Assembly: GCA_945494195.1 (NCBI GenBank)
Contig: CALYVJ010000067.1
Coordinates: forward strand, 1 to 7,867
Direction: 5' to 3'
DNA length: 7,867 nt
From: an uncultured Selenomonas sp.
Lineage (GTDB): Bacteria; Bacillota; Negativicutes; Selenomonadales; Selenomonadaceae
Position 1 is the first letter of the stretch; every line of letters begins with the position of its first letter. The notes beneath the pieces were generated by a model. The model did not search any database. It worked only from the letters and a program-made list of their open reading frames with translations, and was not told the origin of the DNA. This document shows, in pieces, positions 1 through 5,927 of the stretch. Made by a program: the position numbers and the translations under genes.

Positions 1-1
1 C

Positions 2-94
2 AAGCTGATTTATCAAGGCATACGGGATGTTTTCCGTGTGCGAAGTTTGAGTCCTATTATAAAAAACCTATCTGAAAAGAGCAAGAAGGACTAA
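2..94 (+). other. Possible C-terminal end of a plus-strand gene entering from the left
   Basis: Plus-strand frame 2 is open from the window edge to a TAA at 92-94, giving about 30 residues that end in NLSEKSKKD. A lysine-rich, polar ending of this kind is common for real C-termini. It would converge on the Gfo/Idh gene, whose stop is at 104. No domain is recognisable and the stretch is short enough to be chance. Another plus frame is also open to a stop at 73-75. Confidence 0.22.
56..84 (-). promoter_or_regulatory. Candidate promoter reading leftward out of the window
   Basis: On the minus strand TTGCTC (84-79) is followed after 17 bases by a perfect TATAAT (61-56). It lies just after the stop codon of the Gfo/Idh gene and would drive a gene left of the window. 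The -10 hexamer is perfect but the -35 matches only in TTG. It competes with the possible plus-strand gene end in the same place, so it is a weak call. Confidence 0.3.
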
Positions 95-103
95 GCTTTC
101 ACT

Positions 104-1102
104 TCATTCTCCATCAATAGGAAAAAAAATCCCCGCCTGCTTGCGGGCAGATTCTGCTGTTTCCAGTACTGCAGCCGATACCGCCAACCCCTCTTTTACC
201 CGTTCATAATCCTTGACAGCAAAAATTTTAGCAAATTCCTGGAACTCATGTACCATGCGATGGCGGTAACGGTTCAATTCATAGTGGGACGTCACCCCGC
301 TGCCACGGAGTTTCAGGTCAAAGGCGGGTAGTTCATTGGGATTCCCCTCAATCCGAATATAGCCCTTCTCTCCCTGAATTACGGCATACCCAGGACTGTC
401 GGAATCTTTGGCACCAGTAGCTAGGGCAAAGAAACCCGGATATTGCATATTCACCACCCCGCTGGTATCAATGCCGTTAAAACCGATATTCGCCGTATAA
501 TGAACAGATTTTGGCGCGCCAAACAAGCCAATGATAAGATTCAAATTATAGATATTGATGTCATATAATGCACCGCCGCTTCGCTCGGGATCAAAAGCCG
601 GCAGCACTTCCCCCTGTAAATAGCGATCATACCGGCTGGAATATTGGGAATAATTGGCTACTACCGATTTTATTTTCCCGAGTTGCGGCAACGCCTCTCG
701 GATAGCAGCAAAGTTTGGCAGATAAAGCAGCGTTACGGCTTCAAAGACATACAGTCCGCGGGCTATGGCCAACTGCCGCAGCTCCTGCACTTCCCGGGCA
801 GCCGATGCAAAAGGCTTTTCCACAATGACATGCTTGCCCGCCAACAAAGCCTTTTTCGTGTACTCGTAATGAACACTATTGATAAGGCCTATATATACGA
901 AATCAATCTCTGGATCGGCGAGCAGCGCATCATAGTCGGTATAAACTTTTGGTATTGCATACTCTGCCTGAAGTCTTTCCGCTTTCTCCCGGCTTGCAGG
1001 GCGGGCAAAAATAGCCGCCACCTCTATCTCCGGCACCTGGCAAAGTGCCGGTAAAGCTCCTTCGTTTACGATTAAACCAGTACCTAAAATTGCTAATTTC
1101 AT
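104..1102 (-). CDS. Gfo/Idh/MocA family NAD(P)-dependent oxidoreductase
   Basis: A predicted cytoplasmic dehydrogenase of 332 residues, a normal length for the family. The N-terminal Rossmann fold opens with the dinucleotide-binding motif GTGLIV (residues 7-12). The family signature EKPFA follows at 95-99; its lysine K96 is the usual catalytic lysine. The C-terminal alpha/beta domain carries SGGALYDINIYNLN (175-188), matching the G-G-x-L-x-D-x-x-x-Y/H motif, with D181 and Y185 in the active site. A tyrosine at that place resembles dihydrodiol dehydrogenase and glucose-fructose oxidoreductase-type members more than the histidine type. The substrate, probably a sugar or polyol, cannot be read from the sequence. 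The ATG is preceded by AAGGAGTG at good spacing. The gene starts about 40 bases after the end of the PadR remnant, so the two were probably one operon. It appears intact. Confidence 0.93.
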   Translation of the reverse strand: MKLAILGTGLIVNEGALPALCQVPEIEVAAIFARPASREKAERLQAEYAIPKVYTDYDALLADPEIDFVYIGLINSVHYEYTKKALLAGKHVIVEKPFASAAREVQELRQLAIARGLYVFEAVTLLYLPNFAAIREALPQLGKIKSVVANYSQYSSRYDRYLQGEVLPAFDPERSGGALYDINIYNLNLIIGLFGAPKSVHYTANIGFNGIDTSGVVNMQYPGFFALATGAKDSDSPGYAVIQGEKGYIRIEGNPNELPAFDLKLRGSGVTSHYELNRYRHRMVHEFQEFAKIFAVKDYERVKEGLAVSAAVLETAESARKQAGIFFPIDGE

Positions 1103-1143
1103 ATCACGCGCACTCCTTCACTCTATGTCTAAGTCGTTGATTT

Positions 1144-1613
1144 TTACAAGGGAAGTTTTGTTTGTTCTTCCCGCAACCATCGCAACCGTTGTTCCTCCCG
1201 ATGAATCGCCTGCCGCAAAATCATCGCATGACCATAATGCCTCTTTTGTTCGGTCCCCGCGGAAAAACTGTCTGCCAACGAGATTTCAGATATTGTAATT
1301 TCTCTTCATGACGGGCAATTTCCTCTGTAAATATTTTTTTTATCTGCGAGTCCCTTACATCATTTAGCAAATACATCTTCATCGACAACTCATCCCGAGT
1401 TGGGGGAAGAGCATTAAGTGGCTCATCCATCCATTCAGATAGATCGGCTTTTCCCTGTTTCTCAATCCGGTAATAGGTCTTGGTCATTTTCTGGCCTACC
1501 GTATCCTCATAGGAAGAAATCAATCCGCCTTCCACCATTCTTTTGAGCTCTGGATAGATTTGACTATGATTGGAATACCAAAAATCCCCCAGTTCTCCTT
1601 CAAAGAGTTTTTT
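1144..1613 (-). pseudogene. PadR-family transcriptional regulator, N-terminus lost and frameshifted
   Basis: The core is unmistakably PadR: KKLFEGELGDFWYSNHSQIY then PELKRM, the recognition part of the winged helix, starting near 1613. A YYRIEKQGK wing and a helical C-terminal domain (TRDELSMKMYLLND) follow. Two lesions are visible. First, the usual first 20-25 residues, ending in an SGYDLKK-like segment, are missing; unrelated sequence is joined upstream of about 1614. Second, after FPRG the frame runs into a stop near 1221. The proper ending continues in another minus frame as TEQKRHYGHAMILRQAIHRE and then EEQRLRWLREEQTKLPL, stopping at 1144-1146. This matches the normal PadR C-terminal helix with its WLREE. 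The break is at the CCCC run 1255-1258; one extra base there would restore the frame. In life it would be a dimeric DNA-binding repressor, perhaps of the adjacent oxidoreductase. Confidence 0.8.
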
Positions 1614-1850
1614 TGGTAAATTGCAATTGAGTTTGAACGAAGGACTTTCCTCTTTGTTGCCAAACATGGGTTCCGTCATTCCCGTAATCACTGCCTCTGA
1701 AATCTCTTCTCGCAATTGGCGATATATCACTCGCCCGTCGGTTTCGCTGATCCCCCAAAAAAGCAGGTGCAAATAAATCGACGAAGCTCCTACCTCCCGA
1801 CCCTGCTGCTGTATTACTGCCAAGAAAAACCAAATCCTGCCGCAACTAAT
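1614..1850 (-). other. Unrecognised sequence joined in frame to the PadR remnant
   Basis: The PadR reading frame continues upstream into about 70 codons, for example ISETDGRVIYRQLREE (residues 25-40 of the joined frame), with only a TTG (1823) as a possible start and no convincing ribosome binding site. It does not resemble any PadR N-terminus. A second minus frame is also open here (TTG at 1845 to a stop at 1600). I recognise no family in either. It is probably debris of another gene fused by deletion, but non-coding DNA that happens to be open is also possible. Confidence 0.4.
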
Positions 1851-1867
1851 CAGCGCAACAAAATGAC

Positions 1868-1950
1868 GAAATACTAAAAGACGGCCGCATGAGCAGTACG
1901 ACCGTCTTTTAGCTGTGTATTATATTTTAGGAGAACTTTAACGAAAACCT
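1868..1950 (-). ncRNA. Candidate Fur-regulated small RNA, about 80 nt
   Basis: A promoter (TTGAAA, 17 bases, TATATT) predicts a transcript start near 1950. A strong terminator-like hairpin follows only about 40 nt later, so the unit would make an RNA of roughly 80 nt with no reading frame. The 5' segment before the hairpin appears unstructured and AU-rich and contains UCUCCU (1934-1929), complementary to a Shine-Dalgarno AGGAGA. A Fur-type box covers the -35 region. The unit is isolated from trpB by that gene's own terminator. This organisation matches iron-sparing sRNAs such as RyhB, PrrF and FsrA in concept; no sequence similarity to them is claimed. The alternative is a leader with an attenuator for a gene now destroyed between 1614 and 1850. 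Confidence 0.45.
1874..1912 (-). terminator. Hairpin terminator, symmetrical
   Basis: CTAAAAGACGG (1874-1884) is an exact inverted repeat of CCGTCTTTTAG (1902-1912). Read on the minus strand the stem extends inward by further pairs, including G-U, to a small loop around CTGCTCA. The 3' arm ends in CCGTCTTTTAG, supplying the U tract. Because the A and T runs are mirrored, it could act in either direction. No plus-strand gene needs it, so I assign it to the short minus-strand transcript beginning near 1950. Confidence 0.65.
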
Positions 1951-1956
1951 GTACAT

Positions 1957-1985
1957 AATATAGCACACCTGATAATCATTTTCAA
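1957..1985 (-). promoter_or_regulatory. Sigma-70 promoter of the candidate small RNA
   Basis: On the minus strand the -35 is TTGAAA (1985-1980) and the -10 is TATATT (1962-1957), separated by exactly 17 bases. It lies about 20 bases beyond the U tract of the trpB terminator, so it begins an independent transcription unit. The predicted start is near 1950. Confidence 0.6.
1970..1984. promoter_or_regulatory. Fur-type box overlapping the -35 region
   Basis: TGATAATCATTTTCA matches the 7-1-7 Fur consensus TGATAATNATTATCA at every defined position except one. It covers most of the -35 hexamer and part of the spacer of the promoter at 1957-1985, the position expected for repression by iron-loaded Fur. 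The match to the consensus is seen directly; Fur binding is inference. Confidence 0.6.
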
Positions 1986-2005
1986 TAGTAAAATAACAAT
2001 TTTTC

Positions 2006-2048
2006 AAAAAAAGAGCCCTCAGGCTAATACACAAAAACCTAAGGACTC
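2006..2048 (-). terminator. Rho-independent terminator after trpB
   Basis: Read on the minus strand, GAGTCCTTAGG pairs with CCTGAGGGCTC (11 pairs, two of them G-U) around a loop of about 14 bases, followed by seven consecutive T. It lies about 65 bases after the trpB remnant stop and would end the TetR-trpB transcript. Confidence 0.85.
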
Positions 2049-2114
2049 TATTACGTATGTAACGCTCTCCTATTTATAGTTTATCATGGAACCTTACAAA
2101 TGTCCAAAACGGAT

Positions 2115-3088
2115 TCACACTTTTCTTTTGACCAAGATAGAACCAGTCTTCATCTCCTTAGCCCTACGCATAGCATATGCCACTGCATGGGCACTTTCGA
2201 GGGCTGGAATGATCCCTTCATACCGGGAAAGTTTGAAGAACGCATCGATTGCCTCCTCGTCGGTAACCGAGTCGTATTTCACACGACCTTCCTCTTTCAG
2301 CAGTGCATGCTCCGTTCCTACCGAAGGATAATCCAAGCCACTGGCCACCGAATAAACCGGTGCCGGATCACCATTTTCATCTTTTAACATAATGCTGTCA
2401 AAACCATGCATAATTCCCTCAGAACCATAAGTCATCGACGCCACATGGTCACCCATTTTGCTGCCGCGTCCTAACGGTTCTACCCCCACGATTTCCACCG
2501 GATCATTCAGAAAGGGAACAAACATACCAATGGAATTGCTGCCGCCCCCCACACAAGCCGTTACCACATCGGGCAAGAAGCCCATCATTTCCTGGAACTG
2601 CTCTCTAGCCTCAATTCCCACGACAGTCTGAAAATCTCTCACCATCAATGGAAACAGATGCGGCCCTACCGCAGAACCAATGCAATAGATGGTATCCTTA
2701 TAATTTTCCAAATAATCAGCAAAAGCTGCGTCGACAGCTTCCTTCAATGTTTTTTCCCCATGAACTTCGCCAACAGACCTTCGCCCATGCAATGATTGAA
2801 TTTATGTGCTCCCGTGTGGTTGAGATCTTCCCGTTTTAAATAAATCTGGCAATTCCCCAACTTCCGGGAAAGACGCTCACAATGATAAACCGGTGTTGGT
2901 CTTCCTTGGAATTCCTTGCGGATTCTTCGCAACTCCTTGACAAACTGGGAAGAATGACAAATCGTCATATATGCCTGGGTAATTTCTTCAAAGGCCGGCA
3001 CGAGCTTTTCCGGCAAATACGCTCCACCGAATTTGCCAAAACGCCCCTCCGCATTGGGATATTGTTTCAAATATGTCGAAAAATCCAT
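2115..3088 (-). pseudogene. trpB: trpB, tryptophan synthase beta subunit, deleted and frameshifted
   Basis: Intact TrpB is a PLP enzyme joining indole and serine to make tryptophan. The first 113 codons are typical: [40 protein letters not shown] with the PLP lysine at K96, then LLAKFMGKK. The next recognisable segment is [14 protein letters not shown], in another frame. About 60 residues are missing, including the AETGAGQHG segment with the catalytic glutamate and much of the COMM subdomain that talks to TrpA. The join lies at the six-base A run 2750-2755 (T on plus); a seventh A would make MGKK-TLKEAV continuous. The second part keeps [14 protein letters not shown], the phosphate loop [19 protein letters not shown] and [17 protein letters not shown]. 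It then ends in ILVKRKV instead of the usual NLSGRGDKD tail. The start follows GGAGG and lies 10 bases after the TetR stop. A functional trpB elsewhere in the genome is likely but not shown. Confidence 0.9.
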
Positions 3089-3098
3089 AAGAACCTCC

Positions 3099-3725
3099 TC
3101 AATCCATGCCTAACAGCTTCCGCAGGCAATTATAGGAAATCTCATAGATGGACAAATACTTATAATCAATGCCCGCTTCGGCCATCGCTTTTTTCTGCTT
3201 CTCCGTAACCACGGCATAAGGGTAAATCCCATAGATAAAGGGAAAATACGCATAGATGAAGCTCTGCTTATTCTCTTCATCCATTTCCGGACAAAACTTG
3301 TCCAGACAATGACGCACCGCTTGCATAGACTTGCCATAGGAACGCTTGAACTCCACCAGATTCTCGTAGCGGCTGTTCCCTTCCATATCAAAATGATTCA
3401 TGGAGAGAAGCTTCAACAGCCGTGACCGCTTTTCCAAAGAACGGGACAAAGCATCCGCCAGGTCATCATGGCTTAACGAATCGTGCGCAGACACGAGCTG
3501 CTCCAGGTCAGCCACCCACAAATCATACTCCCGCTGCATCAGCGCGAGAAAGATTTCTTCCTTCGTATTGAAATAGTTGTAAATAGCCGTGCGATTAAAG
3601 GTCGTTACCTTGCCAATCTCTTTGAGCGTAATATCCTTGAAATTCATCGTCTCATAAAGCTTGGCACATGCATCAATAATCTCTTCGCGCCGCGCGAGCA
3701 ATACTTCTTCCGAAACCTTTGGCAT
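3099..3725 (-). CDS. TetR/AcrR-family transcriptional regulator
   Basis: A protein of 208 residues, typical for TetR one-component repressors. The N-terminal DNA-binding domain is clear: [14 protein letters not shown] (helix 1), [20 protein letters not shown] (residues 31-50, helix-turn-helix) and [13 protein letters not shown]. The rest is an all-helical ligand and dimer domain with an aromatic stretch [16 protein letters not shown], which may line a hydrophobic pocket; the ligand is unknown. The ATG follows GGAGG at good spacing. The gene has its own consensus promoter bracketed by two dyads, so negative autoregulation is likely. It forms an operon with the trpB remnant (10-base gap), implying it once controlled that trpB. 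It appears intact. Confidence 0.93.
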   Translation of the reverse strand: MPKVSEEVLLARREEIIDACAKLYETMNFKDITLKEIGKVTTFNRTAIYNYFNTKEEIFLALMQREYDLWVADLEQLVSAHDSLSHDDLADALSRSLEKRSRLLKLLSMNHFDMEGNSRYENLVEFKRSYGKSMQAVRHCLDKFCPEMDEENKQSFIYAYFPFIYGIYPYAVVTEKQKKAMAEAGIDYKYLSIYEISYNCLRKLLGMD

Positions 3726-3756
3726 AAACAGCCTCCTGCAATTTACTTTCTAAAAA

Positions 3757-3769
3757 TGACACCGTGTAA
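3757..3769. promoter_or_regulatory. TetR operator, downstream copy
   Basis: TGACACCGTGTAA is an imperfect dyad sharing 11 of 13 bases with the copy at 3799-3811. Both copies are preceded by AAAA. It lies just downstream of the predicted transcription start (near 3777), a place where binding would block the polymerase. Confidence 0.6.
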
Positions 3770-3783
3770 CTTATCTTGATTGC

Positions 3784-3812
3784 ATTATACGGCCAAAATG
3801 ACACCATGTCAA
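3784..3812 (-). promoter_or_regulatory. Consensus sigma-70 promoter of the TetR gene
   Basis: On the minus strand TTGACA (3812-3807) and TATAAT (3789-3784) are both perfect and are spaced by exactly 17 bases. The start is predicted near 3777, giving a leader of about 50 bases. A promoter this strong fits a tightly repressed, self-regulated gene. Confidence 0.85.
3799..3811. promoter_or_regulatory. TetR operator, upstream copy
   Basis: TGACACCATGTCA is a perfect inverted repeat (TGACA, three central bases, TGTCA). It overlaps the -35 hexamer of the TetR promoter. Its start is 42 bases from that of the second copy, about four helical turns, so dimers would bind on the same face. That the neighbouring TetR binds here is inference from position and symmetry. 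Confidence 0.65.
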
Positions 3813-3822
3813 TATAAATTGC

Positions 3823-3855
3823 AAAAAAATTCGCCACGCTTTTTCCGTGACGAAT
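3823..3855 (-). terminator. Rho-independent terminator after the carboxypeptidase gene
   Basis: Read on the minus strand, ATTCGTCACG pairs with CGTGGCGAAT (10 pairs, one G-U) around the loop GAAAAAG, followed by a run of T (3829-3823). It lies about 37 bases after the stop of the D,D-carboxypeptidase gene and just upstream of the TetR promoter, separating the two units. Confidence 0.88.
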
Positions 3856-3891
3856 CTCTAGGCTTAGACAGTTCCCCGCAATATGTCTATT

Positions 3892-4569
3892 TTATCTTAA
3901 ATATTCTTCTAGCACCAAACCTGCATCACAGATTTTCTTTGCAGTTTCCTTGCCAACATAGCGGAAATGCCAAGGCTCGTAACTGTAGCCTGTGATACGT
4001 TCCTTTCCCTGCGGATAACGCAGGATAAAGCCATATTCTGCCAACAGTGGGTGTATCTGCGCAAAAATTTCCTTCTGCGCTATCATTTCGTCATTATCAT
4101 CAATAGCCTTTCCGTCCACGACCAAGCAGATATCGACAGCCAAGCCCGTATGATGTTCGGAATACCCCGGAACCGCTACATACTGCTTCACATAGTCGGC
4201 CCCATACTTTTGGGTAAATTCGGCCACGATTTCCTTTTGACGGGCTACACTCCGATAGACAGAATCCAGCTCAATCTGAATCCCCTTTTTCTTCAGGGCT
4301 TGGCGCAGCTGCTCAAAATGCTGATAGGTTTCCGGCTCAATCTGGAATTCCTTTCCAAACGCATTCTTCACCGTAATCAGCGGCAGTTTTGCCTCATAAT
4401 CATCCGGCAGCTTGTGTGTTTTGTTGACGAATACCAAATAATCTACACTTTGGCTCGTACCAATTTGGCTGACTTCCATACTATCCGCTGCCTCAGCTTC
4501 ATAAGCAAAGCTGCAGCATACCATAGCCAATAATGCACCAACCAACAGTTTTTTCTTAAACGATTTCAC
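3892..4569 (-). CDS. VanY-type D-alanyl-D-alanine carboxypeptidase (peptidase M15B), secreted
   Basis: This zinc peptidase should remove the terminal D-alanine of peptidoglycan stem peptides outside the cytoplasmic membrane. From the chosen start it has 225 residues. Residues 1-27 form a signal peptide: KSFKKK, a hydrophobic core LLVGALLAMVCC, and a probable cut after AEA (25-27). The catalytic domain has VYRSVARQKEIV (104-115), SEHHTGLAVD (137-146) with zinc ligands H139 and D146, and YEPWHFRYVG (197-206) with catalytic E198 and zinc ligand H201. All expected M15B residues are present. I chose the GTG at 4569 because AGAGG lies at proper distance and the basic KSFKKK then begins the protein. 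An in-frame ATG at 4611 would add 14 residues ahead of the signal peptide and lacks a good ribosome binding site. It is monocistronic. No vancomycin-resistance genes are nearby, so a housekeeping wall role is likelier. Confidence 0.9.
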   Translation of the reverse strand: MKSFKKKLLVGALLAMVCCSFAYEAEAADSMEVSQIGTSQSVDYLVFVNKTHKLPDDYEAKLPLITVKNAFGKEFQIEPETYQHFEQLRQALKKKGIQIELDSVYRSVARQKEIVAEFTQKYGADYVKQYVAVPGYSEHHTGLAVDICLVVDGKAIDDNDEMIAQKEIFAQIHPLLAEYGFILRYPQGKERITGYSYEPWHFRYVGKETAKKICDAGLVLEEYLR

Positions 4570-4644
4570 AATTTCACGCCTCTTTCTATTCAATAAAATA
4601 CCATCGACCATATTCGCTACGGCAACGGCTTTTACCTGCTTGCG

Positions 4645-4764
4645 TTAAATAGTAACCGAGTCAAACTGCTGACCGATAAAACCATCTTCCACCACGTCCA
4701 GAACAATTTCGCCGGTATACCATCAGCGGCTTCATAAGGAGGATGATTGATACCACTCGAAAAA
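4645..4764 (-). pseudogene. Fragment of a decayed gene (C-terminal piece)
   Basis: Two adjacent minus frames together give protein-like sequence: FSSGINHPPYEAADG in one, passing into YTGEIVLDVVEDGFIGQQFD and SVTI followed by a stop (4645-4647) in the next. Neither frame is open through the whole stretch, so this looks like a frameshifted C-terminal remnant. I do not recognise the family; an FMN-binding-like G-x-Y-x-G-E pattern is only suggestive. Confidence 0.35.
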
Positions 4765-4775
4765 TGCATACTTAA

Positions 4776-4886
4776 TTAACGCTCCTTACCGATAAAACAC
4801 TGCGCTGCCCAGCACTGCGGGTCGGCGGCATAAAAATCGCGGTAGGCTTCCATCCTGCCAGATTTGTAAGCGCCATGATACATCAT
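4776..4886 (-). pseudogene. Short 36-codon frame, likely N-terminal fragment of a decayed gene
   Basis: A frame of 36 codons begins MMYHGAYKSGRMEAYRDFYA and ends in QCFIGKER at a stop 4776-4778. AAAGGA stands just upstream, though closer to the ATG than normal; another ATG (4873), in a different frame, has better spacing. The sequence looks protein-like but matches no family I know. It lies opposite lysR, in the place of a typical LysR target gene, and is followed directly by another fragment, so a truncated target gene is the simplest reading. A genuine small protein cannot be excluded. Confidence 0.35.
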
Positions 4887-4970
4887 CCTTTCTCAACTAT
4901 TATGGCTTTGCGCTTACAGGAACATCTTAACAGGCAGGATTTGTTTTGTGAAATGCACTTATGTCATTAT

Positions 4971-4998
4971 TTATGCATAAAACGCATTAATTATGCGT
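4971..4998. promoter_or_regulatory. Paired palindromes upstream of lysR, candidate LysR binding region
   Basis: TTATGCATAA (4971-4980) is a perfect 10-base palindrome. One base later ACGCAT-TAATT-ATGCGT (4982-4998) is a 6+6 inverted repeat with a five-base centre. Both lie within 55 bases of the lysR start, between it and the divergent fragments, as expected for the binding region of a self-regulated LysR protein. The palindromes are seen directly; the binding is inference. Confidence 0.45.
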
Positions 4999-5024
4999 AT
5001 CATGAAACACAAGAGGTGACGCTT

Positions 5025-5927
5025 ATGAATATGCAACAATTAGAATGCTTTACGACGTTAGCCAAAACATTGAATTACGCCAAAACGGCAGAACAGCTTT
5101 CCTTATCTCAGCCGACGGTATCCCGCCAAATCCAAAGTCTGGAAACGGAACTCAACGCCAAACTCTTCAACCGGACCACGCGTTCCGTCAGCCTGACGCC
5201 GGTGGTCTTTCAATTTTTGGACGATGCCCAGCAGATGCTGTCGCTCTACTATCATTCGCTGGAATGGATTTCCACCTTCCATCAGCAAAAACGCACGGTA
5301 CTGCGCATTGGCTATGCCGATTTCCACGATGATGCTATCGCCTTTCAAAAGCTCTGCGATGATGCCTTTGTCTGTGTGGTAAATAAGCAGCATCCATTAG
5401 CGCAGAAATGCAAAAAGAGACGCCAAAAAAGCGTCTCCTCTGCGGATTTCTGGCCCTATCGCCAGATTATCGATATTCCACCCTATTTGTTGAAACATGT
5501 CTTTTCCCGCGCTCATCATATCGTACCGGTCAACGATGAACGCGATAACATCCTCTGTGCCACAACCAGTGAAGCTTATAATCTTGCTCTGGCGGTAGCT
5601 GGCTTTTCCCTGATTCCCAGGCATCTGGCACCGCCCCATAAGGATCTTGTCTTTCTTCCTTGGGAAGAATCCCCCACGCCCCCATGGGCATTTACTACCG
5701 GCAGCTATGCGGTACAGAAGTTCCTCGCGCCAGAATGTATTTCTTCATCTTTAAGCGAAAGCAGCTGCGAAGCACCATTTAACGCCTGCCAGCATTATAA
5801 CAATTTTGTTACCAGCACAAACAAAGGGATTGCAATAATCGTACGTTCCAGGAAAATAATAAAGAGTTTCTTGAAGTCCAGCCCAACACCGGATTTAACG
5901 ATGATACTTCCCACTTCAGTCAGATAG
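5025..5927 (+). CDS. LysR-family transcriptional regulator, internally deleted and with altered C-terminus
   Basis: The start is the ATG at 5025, with AGAGGTG seven bases before it; the frame is open for 50 codons further up but has no signals there. Residues 3-60 are a normal LysR winged helix: LECFTTLAKTLNYAKTAEQL, SLSQPTVSRQIQSLETEL, and FNRTTRSVSLTP. The linker helix leads to LRIGYAD (93-99), where the effector domain begins. Only about 14 residues then separate it from AFVCVVNKQHPLA; other LysR proteins have about 60-65 there, so about 50 residues of the first effector subdomain are missing. The remainder resembles a normal second subdomain up to TGSYAVQKFLAPE (225-237). Codons after about 256 lie antisense over the 3' end of yjiH (133 bases) and look like read-through past a lost stop. 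DNA binding may survive, but effector sensing is probably lost. It could be scored as a pseudogene. Confidence 0.75.
   Translation: MNMQQLECFTTLAKTLNYAKTAEQLSLSQPTVSRQIQSLETELNAKLFNRTTRSVSLTPVVFQFLDDAQQMLSLYYHSLEWISTFHQQKRTVLRIGYADFHDDAIAFQKLCDDAFVCVVNKQHPLAQKCKKRRQKSVSSADFWPYRQIIDIPPYLLKHVFSRAHHIVPVNDERDNILCATTSEAYNLALAVAGFSLIPRHLAPPHKDLVFLPWEESPTPPWAFTTGSYAVQKFLAPECISSSLSESSCEAPFNACQHYNNFVTSTNKGIAIIVRSRKIIKSFLKSSPTPDLTMILPTSVR
5417..5437 (+). repeat. Small perfect hairpin inside lysR
   Basis: GAGACGC (5417-5423) and GCGTCTC (5431-5437) form a perfect seven-base stem around CAAAAAA, encoding the odd basic segment KKRRQKS between NKQHPLAQ and SSADFWPY. There is no T run after it, so it is not a terminator. 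Other LysR proteins rarely show such a basic insert here, so it may be a small insertion. Confidence 0.3.

Noticed and set aside
644..1054. Plus-strand frame opposite the Gfo/Idh gene
   Set aside because: Composition is not protein-like, no start signals are present, and the minus-strand frame has full family motifs across the same region.
1925..1945. AGGAGA on the plus strand as a ribosome binding site
   Set aside because: No start codon with an open frame follows at proper distance on the plus strand. The complement fits better as an sRNA seed.
2744..2760. Programmed -1 frameshift at GGGGAAAAAAC in trpB
   Set aside because: The run is slippery and a -1 shift would join the two frames. The joined protein would still lack the catalytic glutamate and about 60 core residues as well as the C-terminal tail, so a functional recoding event is not supported.
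3892..4569. Vancomycin-resistance VanY
   Set aside because: The family match is to M15B peptidases in general; no vanA, vanH, vanX or two-component genes are near, so a resistance role is not supported.
5417..5437. Intrinsic terminator within lysR
   Set aside because: The hairpin is perfect but short and no T run follows it; the reading frame continues through it.
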